Of a DNA stretch of 64,000 nt, positions 1-13,000 are shown in pieces. This stretch comes from Puffinus mauretanicus. Its lineage: Eukaryota; Chordata; Aves; Procellariiformes; Procellariidae. Below the pieces are notes generated by a model that did not search any database, was not told the DNA's origin, and worked only from the letters and a program-made list of their open reading frames with translations. The stretch lies in contig JAJKFH010000560.1 of assembly GCA_023333565.1 (NCBI GenBank), forward strand, positions 1 through 64,000, read 5' to 3'. Both the position numbers and the translations under genes were made by a program. The first letter of the stretch is position 1. Each line of letters opens with the position of its first letter.

Positions 1-560
1 GCCGTGCCTACCTAGGTGGCACGATGTCCTGAGCTAAGCTGAGATGAGCCGTGCTTACCTAGGTGGCACGATGTCCCAAGCTGAGCTGAGCTGAGCCGAG
101 CCTACCTAGGTGGCACAATGTCCCGATCTGAGCTGAACCGAGCCGAGCCGAGCCTACCTAGGTGGCACGATGTCCCGATCTGAGCTGAGCCGAGCCATAC
201 CTACCTAGGTGGCACGACGTCCTGAGCTGAGCTGAGCTGAGCTGAGCCGTGCTGAGCCGAGCCGTGCCTACCTAGGTGGCATGCTGTCCCGAGCTGAGCT
301 GAGCCGAGCCGTGCCTACCTAGGTGGCACGACGTCCTGAGCTGTGCTGAGCTGAGCTGAGCTGAGCCCTGTTGAGCTGAGCCGTGCCTACCTAGGTGGCA
401 CGATGTGCTGAGCTGAGCTGAGCCGAGCCTACCTAGGTGGCACGATGTGCTGAGCTGAGCTGAGCCGAGCCTACCTAGGTGGCACGATGTGCTGAGCTGA
501 GCTGAGCTGAGCTGAGCTGAGCCGTGCTGAGCCGAGCCGTGCCTACCTAGGTGGCACGAA
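1..560. repeat. GAGCT-rich minisatellite, about 11 copies
   Basis: A conserved core (CCTACCTAGGTGGCACGATG, small variations) recurs at 7, 54, 101, 153, 200, 267, 314, 386, 428, 470 and 542. Between cores lie variable runs of the pentamer GAGCT (or CTGAG). Core-to-core spacings are 47, 47, 52, 47, 67, 47, 72, 42, 42 and 72 bp, all of the form 37+5n, so length changes occur by whole pentamers. Part of the core is palindromic around CCTAGG. The array runs off the left edge of the window and stops just before the HSD11B2 CpG island. Reading frames inside it are repeat translation and not genes. Confidence 0.95.
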
Positions 561-711
561 GTCCCGAGCCGCGCCGAGCCCGGCCGTAGCGTCACGCTGT
601 CCCGCCGGGCTCCGCGCCGCCGGCCCCGGCCCCGCTCCCCGGGGGGTGCCGGTGGGGCTCCGGGCCGATCCGGCGGAGCCCGGTGCCCCGGCGCGGGCCC
701 GATCGTCTCCC

Positions 712-766
712 ATTGGCGGGGGCGGGAGCCGCCCCGCCCCTTTCCCACCGCCTGGGCGGTTATAAA
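712..766 (+). promoter_or_regulatory. HSD11B2: HSD11B2 core promoter: inverted CCAAT, GC box, TATA box
   Basis: ATTGG (inverted CCAAT) is at 712-716, a GCCCCGCCCC-type GC box at 731-740, and a canonical TATAAA at 761-766. The expected transcription start is about 25-30 bp after the TATA box, near 790, leaving a short 5' UTR before the ATG at 817. Spacing and order fit a working core promoter. The exact start site is inferred. Confidence 0.7.
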
Positions 767-816
767 CGGGCGCGGCGGGGCCGGGCGCGGCGGCAGCGGC
801 GGGGCCGGGGCCCGGG

Positions 817-1087
817 ATGGAGCCGGGGCTGGAGCGCTGGGCGTACGGCGCGCTGTGGGCGGCGCTGGCCGGCAGCCTGGCGCTGCGGGCGGCTCGGCGG
901 GCCCTGGGGCCGGGCCGGGGGCTGGTGCTGCCCCTGGCGCTGCTGGCCGGGCTGCAGAGCCTGTGCCGCGCCTGCCTGCCGCTGCCCCTGGGGCTCGCCC
1001 TGGCCGCCGCCGCCGCCTGCCTGCTGCTGTGGCGGGCATCGCCCCGCAGGCTGCTGCCGGTGGCGGGCAGAGCCGTCCTGGTCACAG
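817..1087 (+). CDS. HSD11B2: HSD11B2 coding exon 1
   Basis: Encodes residues 1-90 and the first base of G91: the N-terminal hydrophobic membrane-anchor region, ending in the VLVT that leads into the cofactor loop. The donor is G|GTGAGT at 1087/1088. It is almost entirely G/C, with CTG-rich leucine and GCC/GCG alanine codons. Confidence 0.92.
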
Positions 1088-4000
1088 GTGAGTGCGGGGA
1101 CACGGCCTCGACGCCCCGACGGCCCCGGCGTGGGGTGAGCGGGATGTCCCACGGCCACCGGTGCGGCAAGCGGGGTGCCGCCTGGGTGCCACCCCGTGCC
1201 CGGGGCAGAGCGGTGGCATCGGCGCCAGCTTGCCTGCTCGTCCCTCCTCCTCCTCCACGTCCAAGCAGAACTGGCCGGGCTGTGCCTGCTGTTGTCCTTG
1301 CCCCGAAGCGAGGAGGCTTTAGGGAGTCGCGTTGGCCCCTGCGAGCGGCTCCTCGACTCGAGCATCGACCACCGCTCGCAGCGCGATGCCAGGAGCTGCT
1401 TCCCCTGAAAGCTGGGAGATTGGATGGGACACGTGGTGGGGCTGGCGCAGAGCCGGACCACTGGTTTGGGAGCACCTCGGCTGGCCGGAGGGATGTCCTC
1501 ACCTCCCCTCTGGAGCCATGCTTGTTCTTAGAAAGCGTCTCGTGGCATCTCTAGAGGCTACAACAGAGCCGGTTACCCGGGGCTGAGCACCGCTGCTTCA
1601 TCCAGAGCTCTGTCCTGGGAGCTGCTGGGGGCAAACGCGGCTGTTCCCCCTCTTTGCTGGGGCATTCTTGGGAGGTGCTGCTCTTCGGGCTGCCTGGCAC
1701 AGAGCTCCTCCGTGGGGAAGGTGGCTCTGCAGGGGATGTGCTGTGCTCCCAGCCCAGGCTTTGCACGGCTCTGGCTTGGTGGCTGAATCTCTTTAGGATA
1801 TCTTGGTATAGCAGTGCTTTCCACTCTCCTTCCTCCTGGCGGTGGGACAAGAGGATGATGAAGGCAACTGGGGCCAACACGTGCTTTGCTGTGAGATGAT
1901 GACAGCAGACGCGGGGTGAGGAGGAAGCGCTGGAGCCAGGGTGGGTGATGCCGCAGGTGTGCTGGGAGGGTGCTGCTGGCTCCACATGGATGCAGAAGGG
2001 AGGGAAACCCATGGGCATGACCTTGGCAAGTGCTCCTGAGGATGGGAACCCACATCCTGGTGGGAATGTCTGGGCTGGACTTGGAGACCCCCAAGTTGGA
2101 GAAGGGGGTTTGAGTCTTTCCTAGAAAATTGGGTCTTGTGATGGGGACTTGCTTTGAGAAGGAGAGGTGGGAGCCGGGTGCCCCGTCCGACTCAAAGGGC
2201 TCTGCGGCACCGGTGGGAAGCGGAGGGAAGCCTCTCCGGAGGAGGAAGCTTGGAGGAGCAAGGCAGCAGATGAATGAATGATTCGACCGAGTGAAGGTCA
2301 AAGCCGTAGCGGGGCAGGGCTGCCCGGGGAGGACATGTCTGACAGCCGCGCGCTTGCAGGTGCCTTGTGGCACGCCAGGTCAAGCCAGCCCTGGCTCTGT
2401 GGCATTGCCTGTATAATTAGTGAGTCAGTGGCTGGAACAAGGTGTTCTTGCCCTGGTGCATTGAGGTGACACCTCTGCAGCTCTGGTGTGTTTGCTCTCG
2501 GCTGTAAATACTTTGTGGTTTTACAGGTTCGAGGTTCTGCCTGCGGTGCGGGATCAGCGTTTCCGTGCTGCTGCTCCAGCAGGTGCCTGCCAAGGGGCAG
2601 ATGCGAGGGCTGCTCTGCCTGGGACAGCATCCCTCGCTTGAGTATTTGCATAGTAATTAGCCTGATTCTCTTGCGGATTAATTCTGGACACCTCCTGGCA
2701 ACTGGGTGTTGAGTGTCTCCAGTGGGAGCAGCCAGGGAGGATCAGCAACCTCCTCTTGGAGAAAGGCAGCCTGGCCTTCCTCCTCTTGCCCGTGGGAAGC
2801 AAAACACAGCAGAGGGAGAAGCGCGGAGTCGGGTGCCTGGCGATGCCGGGCATCCCTGAAAGTCTGTGATGGGTTTCTCCTAGCATGACATATTCTGGAC
2901 CTTGCAGGTCAACCGAGAAATGCGACGAAGTCCCCTCCTGATGGGGGGGAGCAGCGCAGGTCCCAGCCCAAAAAACTTTGGGCATCGTTTCCTCTTATAT
3001 ATACTTCTTGGCTGCTAGCTTAATCCTGCAGCAGGGAGTTGCACAGGTTCAGTGATGCTTACCTGGAGCAAGGGAATGTGGCCACGGTGCTGTTGTATCT
3101 CCTGGTCAAGGTGTCCCAACTCTTCCAGCTGCCCACTCTCCCAGACCCTCTGGGAGCAACCCCAGGTTGAGCTCTGCATGTGATGCTCCAGCGCCGTGTG
3201 CTAGTCTGGACACCGCTGGCTCATCAAAACTTAGTTTATGGGAGAGGTTGAAGAAAAACTAACTGTGCAGCTCGGTGGGGAAAGTAGCAGAGCAGATGTG
3301 GAGCTCCGCAGAGCAAAGCTGCTGGCCCTGCGGTAGCAGCAGGGACTAGAAAGTTGTGGTGGTTCCTATCTGTTGTGGGTTTGCATTTCAGGTGTTGCAC
3401 ATGGGGCTGGGGTTTGGCCGGAGCAGGGATGGGCAGCTGCCTGCTGCCGGAGGGAAGCGAGGAATGCTGCGGTTTCCATGATGCATCCCCTGGGCTAGCA
3501 AAGTAGGTGGCCACTAGTCCCTGCGGTGCTGTGTTTATCCGTGGCTGTGACCTTGGGGCTTTTGCTCTGCATCCCGATGGTCCGGCTCCTCCGGGAGCAT
3601 GGCTCTGGTGTGTGCAGCCTGGCTGGGGGCCGGGGGGGGGGAGGAAAGTGTTAATCCTGCCTTCCTAGGGGAGGTCACAGCTGTTTGCAGTGGGGAGGAG
3701 AATGCCCTCCTGTGCAGCGTGGGCTGGGAGAGGTCAGCCCTGGGCAGGATGAGGAGGGGAGCGGAGATCGGCTGCTCCAGGGCTGGGAGGGAGATGGCAG
3801 CCATCTCCACGCTGCCCTTGACATGTTGTCCTGAGCCTGCCCGTGAGCCCAAACCTGCCTCGAAGGCAAGCCCACGGTCGGGTGCAGGCTTCGGCTGCAG
3901 GGACCCCAGCATGCCTGGGGTGTGGGCAGGCTGGGTGCGGGCAGCTGCCTGGCCCAAGGCTGATCCGGCACCGGCAAGCTGTGGGGTAGCCGATACCCGG

Positions 4001-7000
4001 CATCCCTCACCGCCGGCGTGCGGTCAGGGCACCCCGAGGTGCTGATGCTGGTGGTTGGCACCCGTGGGCCAGCGGTGCAGGCGTGTGCCGGCAGCTCAGC
4101 CTTGCTCCGAGCACCGAAGGGCTCATTTCTGTGTGTGCGTGCCCCTTCCCGAATCTGAAAATGGCACTATTGGGTGTCCTTGGGTGCGTTGGAGACCTCT
4201 GAGCGAAGAGGAGGGGTGTTGCTTGTATCCCCTATCGGGAATCGATATAAGAAGTGCTCCAGCCTCTGCAGCCTGTGCAAGGTCTGCAAGAGCAGCCTCG
4301 GAGGGAGGTGATGAGCTCCCATCTCCACATCCAGGCTGACAGCACTTCATACAAGCTTTGGTTTTGACCTGGCTCAGTTTAGACATGAGCCTAGATCATC
4401 CTCTGGTCTTAGTGGATGCGTGGGAGATTCGGTGATTCCACGGAAACCACGCAACACAGCTGGGTTCAGGGTTTGGAGGTGGCGGAGGGACGGCTGTGGG
4501 CATCCCGGGGCTCCCCTGCGCAGCTGGAGCAGTGGCGAGCCCCGTGCTGTTGTGTAGCTCTGCCCTCTGAGACTGCCTGGGGTGGTTTTTCGGACAGTAG
4601 CCAATTGCCCAATTTACTGCAGATCCTTGAAAAGGACCAAAAGCAAACGAACCCCTAGACCCTGCCTGCAGGATTTTGCCAGAGCAGAGGGGAGACGCGA
4701 GCTGGGTAGCAAGGTATAGGTTCTTACACTTCGGCTTGGATGATAAGTTGAAAACGGTGAATCGTTGCCCTGTGAAGGTTGCACCTGAATTACACCGCTC
4801 TGAAATAACCCAAAGCCACAGGACTGCTGCCCGGGGGAGGCGATTTGGGTCCCTTGCACCCTTGCTCCTCCTTGGTGTTGCCTACAAAGCCAGGAGGCAC
4901 CTGCAGACCGCTCTGTCCCCCAACAAATCATCTTGGCAGGTCAGGCTGCTCCAGAGCCAAACCTGCCATGTTCTCCTCTCTTCTCCTCCTTCCTCGCTGC
5001 AGGGAAAACTCGGTTTTCCCGGTGAGGCTCCCTTGTTACAATTGCATGCCCCATTAACAATCTGAAATGGGTCAGGGCTTCAGATCGTGTTCAAGGTTAA
5101 CAGAGGTTTTGCAACTTGACTGTAGTCAAGCGGAGCTTCAACGTTTCCCATGGACTGAACAGATGTTGAAGCATCTGGTGACTGCGGCGGGATGGAGTGA
5201 TTCAATCCAGATGTCGGGATTCTCACTGGTCTGCTGTGAAGGTAAATCGCTTTCCTTGGTAAGAGCAGCATTTGTCCCATCTGGAGTTCGATGCTGTCTC
5301 TTAGCCCTGTTTCCCAGCTAAACTGGGTGATTGGGAGATGTCAGGGGTCCAGACTTTGGGGCTGTGGAGTAATGGAGGTGGCTTGAGGTGGGCACCTCTG
5401 CTGCAGGGCATGGCTGGAGCACCGGCACGGCACGCTCGCAGCCTGGGTCTGGTGCTGAGCCTGCCAGCAGCCCCGCGATGAGTAAAGCTCCGTGCCATGA
5501 CAGTATAGCTCTCCATAGGCAACTTCTGCTCTGCTGCTGGAGCCAGGGAGACGGCTCAGAGATGCCCGAGGTCTTCCCTAGGCTAAGTGCAGGCTGAAAA
5601 TCAGCTCGTTCCCTGGAACTGCTCTGGTTTTCCAGGATCTATTAAAAATTAACAGCAGAGACAACTGCTCCTCCAAGCTGAGAGGGGGGGACAGGACCAA
5701 AACCAAACACCCAAACTCCAACCCTGGTGTCCAAGCAATCCCTTGCATATTGAAAGAAAAAAAAAAAATAAATGCAACGTTGAAGTCTCTAGTTAGGGGG
5801 TTTGCTGCCGGTTTCTGGGAGCAGAGCAGAAAACCTGCTTTCTCGGCCTCTCTTTGCAGGGCTGAAGCTCTCCCCCCGCTTTGTCAGCAGCCCTCCGTGG
5901 TTTTAGGATTTCTCTTCCCCTCGCTAGGTTTCTTCAGAAATAGATACCTACCCCTGCTCACCGCAGATGTTTAGATATATACGCTCAGCTTTTTCGCACT
6001 TATCTATTAAATAAGCACTTTCAAAGCCCGCTAACGACACAGACCTGTCGGGGTGGTTTTTGTAGCACCGTTAACCAAAAATGATAAGCACAGCTAATTA
6101 GGAGGAAAAGCGCAGAGAAGTTGCACGCTGTGGGAGAACCGAGTTGGTAGAGAAACCCAAGCTGGCTTGATTAGCGCTCGGGGTTACGCGGGGACATGAG
6201 AGCAACAAAGCGGAGGCTTCCCTGCAGAAATGAGATTGTCAGCTGGGAACGGATGCTTCGGAAGGAGAAGTGTAGGCAGTTGCTGCCCTCTAGTCCAATG
6301 AGCAGCACATCTTTAACGAGGTCTGGGATTGTGTTACCCACTGTTGAGTCTAGCTCCGCTCGAGCCAGGATCTGCTTACGGGAGAGCCGTGCTGTTTTAC
6401 TACTGGTAGCAGAGGGGTGGTGGACCTGGCCAGCTGGGCTTTGGCTTGAGCGGGGATGGGGTGGGGGGGGGTCTTTAAGGTGTCTTCATCAAGCCTGGGC
6501 AAGCGTTTGCCTTCTCCCCGTAGTCATCTTTCAATGCTGGTCCAAAACCCCAGCTGGGGACCTCTGCTTGCCCAGGAAAGGCTGCAGGGCTTTCACACCT
6601 CTTCGCCTCCCTCCTGCGATCTCAGATCCGAGATACTGCTGTGGAGCCTGCAAGGTGGAAAACGCCCAAGACCGTTGCTGTCACATTGACGTGTGTTGCT
6701 GTAGGCGTGGTTTGGGACTTTTGGTTTTTTTTAAACCTTGCCCAGCATATGCCGGTTCTTCTCCGGTTCCCCCTGGCTCTAGGGTGTACCCACCGTCTCC
6801 AGTCCTCGTTCTTCTGTCCCAGCCCGTGCGTGCTTCCACATCGCTTCTGCTTCCTTCTCCCCGGAGAGCTGCCAGCCCCCGAGCTTTATCAACTTTTCTG
6901 TTGGGAGCTGGCGTCCCTGTCCCACATGGTGCTGTCCTGGGATTTGCTGGCTCTAAGGCTGTAATCTTGAAAAGCAGTTTTTGGCTTTACAGGCTTTGCG

Positions 7001-10000
7001 GCGGCGCAGCCTCTTGCTGGGCAGGTGACCCTGGGGAGCCAGATGGTGGGTGCTCCTCAGGCAGGCTGGGGATGGAGAGGAGGGATGGGCTGGTGAGGGG
7101 AGGTCCCGGAGGCGGTACCTGCCCTGGTGTCTTCTGCAGAGGCTTTGAATGTCTGGCCTCTTCTGAGCCTTTCTTTTTCTTCTGGTGGTGGTGATCTTCT
7201 CGTGCCGGGTCTCTCGGCTTCCGCCAGACATGCCCTTGAGCAGATTGGTGATCCCTCCCACCCTGTTCTCCACTCCAGTGATCATCCTCCAATTTGGCAT
7301 AAACTTCATGCCGCGCACATCTGCTTCTCATGACCCTGTCCAAAGACAGCGTGACCAATGCTTGCTCCTCTGCAGGGTCCCAGTTACCAGGTGGGGACAA
7401 GCTCTATAATCTGGGGTGTGCAGCCATCCCATGGTGACTTCTTTTCCCCCTTCAGCTGCTGTGCTGGGCTCTGCCTGTGCTGTCCCAGGCTGAAGGGCAC
7501 GTGTGGGTGCTGCCCTGTGCATCGCCCTTCAGCCCGGTTCAGCACAACTATGTCCCAGCACGTCAGCCTGGAGGGCCACCTTCATGTATTTGGGGAAAAT
7601 GCATCAAAATAGTCTTGTGGTACTCAAACTCTGACAAGCTGGTGGGAGCTGCAGGTGGAGGGTGAGGAGGGGACAACTTAAATCAGGTACAGAAGGGGCT
7701 GGTGTGGCTTGAGGTGGCCATGGGGGTACGGCTCTTAGCCTGGAGGTCTAAACAGCTCTATGTGTTTCAAAAGCTGTCTTGGCTGAAGCTCAACTGGTGC
7801 TCACTTAAGGGTTTTGCTCAGTTTCTGAAAAAAGAAAAAAAAAACAAACCAAAGCCAAACCTGAGCTCCACATGGATCTGCAGGAGAAAATACAGTTGGT
7901 GCAACTGCAGAGCCCATCGTGATGTGGGGACGGGCAGGACTTGCACCTATTTTTCTGCTTGCCTGGGCTTGTGACATGTAGCAAGAGTTTATTCGTGTGA
8001 CGAGGGGAGCGATGAGATGGCACCTTACAAGCGAAGTAGAATTTTGTCACCAAAATACCCCTGAACGGTTGCAACCCCACTGGAACCACCGTAGCTTTAT
8101 TGTGGAGCTGCAAACTCTGAGCTGCTTAAGATCATGATCCCTTGGGCTCGCTCTGGAGCGCCTGCTTTGGTTGGCACTGCCCCAGCCTGGCACCGTGTGT
8201 CCCAGCCCCCTGTGACTTGTCCACCTCTGTGGGTGCGGTGGCACCCTGTCCTGCGTGGCAGTTGGGGGCTCTTCCACGGCTGACCTGACCCACCACGTGG
8301 CCAGAGGTTCTCCTGGTCCTGCGGCAGCTGTGGTGCTTTGCTGTCCTGGCTAGAAATACCTTCCCTGAGATGTCCCGGGGTGGTGGTGGATCATGGTGGT
8401 CCATGTAGAAGAGCTGGTCTTCCCTTCTGCTGCTTATGGATGGCTTAGCCCTGCCTGTAGCAGACCTTAGGCATGACCTTCTGCCTCTCCTTGCTGGCTC
8501 CTGGGGCCTGATGTGTTATCGCCTGTGAGAGGTGGATCTGGGGCTTGGTTGGTGTTTCTCCAGCCTGCTGGGAGTCCCTGGGAAGCCCTTTTGCAGCCCG
8601 GGGATGCTCCCCAGCAGGTGCCCCAGCCGTGGCTTTGCTGCCACCAGCTCGTTCCCCAGGAGCATCTTCAGTGTCGCATCCCGGCCGTGGCTGGTGGAGC
8701 TTTCTGGCTTCCCAGCCTGGCTCCCACCCGGCCTCTCCCTCTCCAGGAGCCCGTGCGGACGTGTTACCGGCTTGGCATCGGCACCGATCCGGTCGAGCCG
8801 TCCCTGGGCCATGGGTGTCCTTCCCAGCGACAGCTCTCGCTGATGGATGGCTTTCGCGGCTTGCCGGCGCCGTGTTCCCGGTTCGCCGTGTTCCCTCCGA
8901 AGGTGATTATTAACCCGGTTATTGCCGCAGCTCTTCACAGCTTCCTCCTCTCGGGGGGACATCCATCCATCCCGGATTAGTTCTGATGTACAGGCTGTGC
9001 CCTTTCCCAGGTGACGTCTTCTCCCGCTCATCCCTGCCCACGGGAAGCTCGAATCCTTGACTGCGAGAGTCCGGCAGCTCCTTTCAGGGAGTCGATCTGG
9101 AAGATCCCGTCCGGCCGCGGGATGCAGCGAGTGGCTGCTTCTAGGAAATTCCCCGCGCTCTTTTTCTGCGAAACCCCGAAGCGTCGCAGTGTCGCTGGGA
9201 GAGGGGCTTCCTCCGCCCCCGCTGTTTGCCAGCCCTGCCTTGGTCCTCGCCGGCATCGCTGCCCTGCCGGGGCTGGGCTACCTCCGGGCTGTCCTCTGCC
9301 CATTCCTCCTGCATCTGAGGAAGACTCTGGTGCTTTTGCAACTGCTGACCCTGCTGGTGCAAGCCCTTAGGCTGAGCTTAGCAGGTCTGGGTGCCAAGCC
9401 ACCCTCCTGAGAGCTTAAATCCTGCGCCGAGGCTGACGGCGAGCTCGTGGGTGGATCCTGACCTCCTCGAGCAGCTCGCCAGGCGTGCAGGGGAAGGTGG
9501 CTGGACCCATTTCTATCCCAGCTGCACCAGGGCCACATGCAATGTAACGAGCTCCTGCCTTCGTTAGCCCCACCGGTTGCAAGCAGCATCTGCCGCCCAG
9601 CTTTGGCGGAGGGGATGAGGCATCTGGGTGGCTTTTAGTGACAGTGGCAGGGGGGGCTGCGACTCCCCGCGCTGATTTATCTCGCGGCTGCTCTTGTGCC
9701 GTTGAGTCCCCGATACTGATGCACCGGAGCCGGCGCCTGCTCCTGAGAAATGGGCTTTAATTCAGGAGCCGTGGGTGCATCCGCGCCGGCCTCGGGGCTC
9801 CTCATCATCTCTGCCCGGCTGCTTCGGGTTGTCTAGGCAGAAAATCAGATTTTCCCCCTTCTCTTTGGTTTGTTAAGTGAAAGATATCTTCCTGGGTGGA
9901 GGTGGCGGCGTGTGAGGCTTCACTTGGCTAAGCTGTTGTAATTCACACCATCTGGCCCGTGTCCCCGGGGGGGGGTCAGGTCACCCCCGTACCCCCAGCA

Positions 10001-13000
10001 GTGACGGGCACCCCCAGCTCTGCCTTCTGCCCCCCTCCCTGGGGGGCTGCCTGGCCCCCACCCCACCCCATAGGACCCGCTGGAGGGACGGGGATGTGGC
10101 TCTTCACCCTGCGGGAGCTGTCAGCACCCCGGCCGTTAATCCCCCTCCAGCTGCCCGTGCCGGCTGTGCCGCGCGGGGGGTCCCCGGGGGAGCGGCGTGT
10201 GCCCCCCTTGGCTCGGGTCCTGCCCGGGGAAGGAGGCTGAGGCTTTGCAGGGACGCCCACCCAGGCTGCTTGGGTGGGGGGGGGGGCTCATGCGTTGTCC
10301 CCTCTCTGGGGGTCTGGGTCATCCCTGAAGGCATCTCCCTGGGTTTAATTTAATTTTATTGGGCTCGTGGCTTCCCGAAACCGGGCGCTGAGGACCAGCA
10401 GCAGCAGCATCAGGGCTGCTGCCACCTCCTGCCACCCTGGCCCCATCCGCCAGCGCCCGGGCACGGGGGCTGCTCCGAGGGGGCTCCGTGGGGAGCGGGG
10501 ACACCCCGCTGCCGGCACAGCACGCTGCCGCGCGAGCCGCCGGCTGGGGTGCGGTTTCCTGTTGACGGTGATGCCACCGGCTGCAGTGGGGTGGGGTGGG
10601 GGCTGCCGGTGCCCCTGCCCGGCCCCGCTCCCCTGGCAGGACCTCGGGTGCGGGCAGGCGGTGGGCGATGGCTGGCCAGGGAGGAGGGAGCCGGCGGGCG
10701 GCCGGGGCGGCTCAGCTGCTGCGGGCACAGGTGCTCCTGCCGTCCCCTCCCTCCCCAGCACCCTGCCAAGAATTTGTTCCCTCTCGCCCGGGGCTGACAT
10801 CACCCCTTTATCGCTTCTCGCTCAAAACGTGCGCGGCATCCGGGAGGTGTTGGCCGCAGGGCCCTGCCCTGCCCACGAGGACTTTTGCTGGGCGCTTGGT
10901 CCTACCCCACGCAGGGACCCTCTCCGTGAACCCATTTTGGGGTGTCCCATCCCCTCCGGTGGCACCATCCCCGCTGCACCCTGCTCCAGCTGCCCCGCTC
11001 GGTGCCACCTCACCCTGGGCTTCCTCACCCGCAGGGTCCCCATGGTGCTCCCAGGATGGAGCCGGGATGACCGTCCCCAAGCAGCCGAGCCAGGATCAGT
11101 CCCCGCCGTGCCCGCTCGGGCGCCCGGCTGAGCGTCCCTGCGGTGCGGCCAGGCTTGACCCCGTCCTGCGCCTGGAGGAGCTGGATCTGAGGGGGCGGCG
11201 GTGAATCCTGCCGGGGCCAGAAGGCAACACCTCCGAGCAAAATGTCAGCCGTGTTTAGCTTGGCATCCCAGGCAGGATTTGAGCTTGAGCCTATGGAAAC
11301 AAGCAGCTCAGCCTGTTAATCTGCTCGGCCTCGGCGCCCCGACTCCCCTCCGGCTGATGGTGTCCTTGAGCCCGGCGCCGTCCCCGAGCTGGGAGGCTGG
11401 TGACAGCGGTGACAGCCCCTTCTTGGTGAGGTGTCTCAGGCAGGGTGGTGGGACACGCAGCCCAAAAGCCCTGTGCAGGAGGCAGGATTGATAGCCTGGG
11501 GTCTGGGGAGCGGTGCCGGGGCTGCGGGGGGGCACCTGGGGCACCCGTGGCTCTGCAGCCTGCAGAGCTGGGAAGGGGACGATGCTGCTCCGGGTGTCCG
11601 ACCCAGCTGACAGGCACCCACCCACCTCCGGGCTTGGCGAGAGGTGGAGTGTCCCCAAAGGATGTCCCACAGCCCATCCTCGCCAGGTACCCGCGTGCCC
11701 CTGGGGCTGCCGGCGCTAACCCCGGGGGAGCTGCTCCGTCGGAGGGATGCGCAGTCCTGGGGCACCCCCTCTCCAGCTTCCATGTCGGGGTCCCAGGCCG
11801 AGGTGGCCGTGGAGGGAGCAGCTCCCGGGGAGCTGCCACTGTGCCCAGGCACCCACCGGGCTCTGGGCAGCTTCGCAGCCGCACGGGGCTTCTTCAGCCG
11901 AGCTGCGCTTCTGACCGCTGAGGTTTTGCAGGTCCGTGCTGGTCCTCTCCCATCGCGCGGGGCTCAGGGATGAGGAGGCACAGCTCATGGTTGAGGATGA
12001 GGATGCACAGATCAGCTGGGGAAGCCGCTCTTTGCATCGCGTCGGGGTGAGCGCTGCGGACCCGTGCCACCATCACGTACCGTGCTGGCGGTGGGCGCAG
12101 GGGCGGTGGGGCAGTTGTGGTTCGGCAGCTCCCGGGTGGTAGCCGTGTTATTGCCCGTCTCAGCTCCGCTCAGCAAACTGCGGCGTTGATTTTGAGCACG
12201 TGTCCGTGCGCGGCAGCCTCGGTGCTGGCTGCAGGAGCAGCGAGAATAAGTGAGACAGCAAAAAAGCCAGCGCCGTGCCACGCCTGACTCACCTGAAAGA
12301 AATGTGCCTGCACCAAACCGGGAATACGGCTTCAGCCGGCAGCACGAGAGCCCGTGCCGTAGCCAGGCCCGGCAGCGAGGAAGCGTGAGTGGTGCCCACC
12401 CCCTGCCACGGCCGGGCAGCAGAGGCTGCGGGCAGGCTGGCTGGGAGCTGCCGGGCTGCTTCATCTCACGCCAGCACGGCTCAGCCCCTCCGGTGTCTCT
12501 GGTTTTGCCGGTGAGGGGCATCTCTGTGCGGTGGGCACGCCGTGCCGCGAGGTCGGTCCTCTTCGCCCTCTCCGAGCGGGCAGGAGGGCAACCCAACAGC
12601 GATGCTGGAGGCCAACGCTATTTGCTTGGTCGAGATGGGTAAAGCCGGGACTCCTCGTGCCAAAATCCCAGTGGAGGCCGGCATGCCCCGCTCCTGGGGA
12701 GCCACTGCAGCGGCTGGAGCTTCTGCAGAGTCCCCGGGGAACTGCTGCCGACCCCCTGCTCCGGCAGAAGGCCAGCTGGCCCCTGGGGCGGGCGTTTGCC
12801 CCCCGCTTGCCGAGTCTGCGGAGCTCTGCCGGATTTTGCAACCCGGGCTCGGGCTCTGCTCCCGCTGCAGCAAAAGCCTCTGGCTGCTGGCCCGGGGCCC
12901 GTGGGGGGGTTGCGATGGGGGCTTCGAGCCGCCTGCCCTCCGCCGCCGCGCTCCCTACGCCGCGCTTCTCCTGTGCTCGGTCCGACCGTGGTCCCTCCCG

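Larger units (their letters stand above)
560..1120. other. CpG island over HSD11B2 promoter and exon 1
   Basis: Very GC-rich, CpG-dense sequence runs from the end of the minisatellite through the first coding exon. It contains Sp1-type GC boxes and the core promoter. This is the usual look of a vertebrate CpG-island promoter. Boundaries are judged by eye. Confidence 0.7.

Noticed and set aside
272..1502. Open frames of 255 and 319 aa on the - strand over the HSD11B2 promoter
   Set aside because: They translate the GAGCT minisatellite and the CpG island (arginine/alanine/proline-rich). No family similarity, and the + strand gene explains the region.
1573..2373. 266-aa - strand open frame in HSD11B2 intron 1
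   Set aside because: Low-complexity composition, no recognised domain, inside an intron with no matching splice structure.
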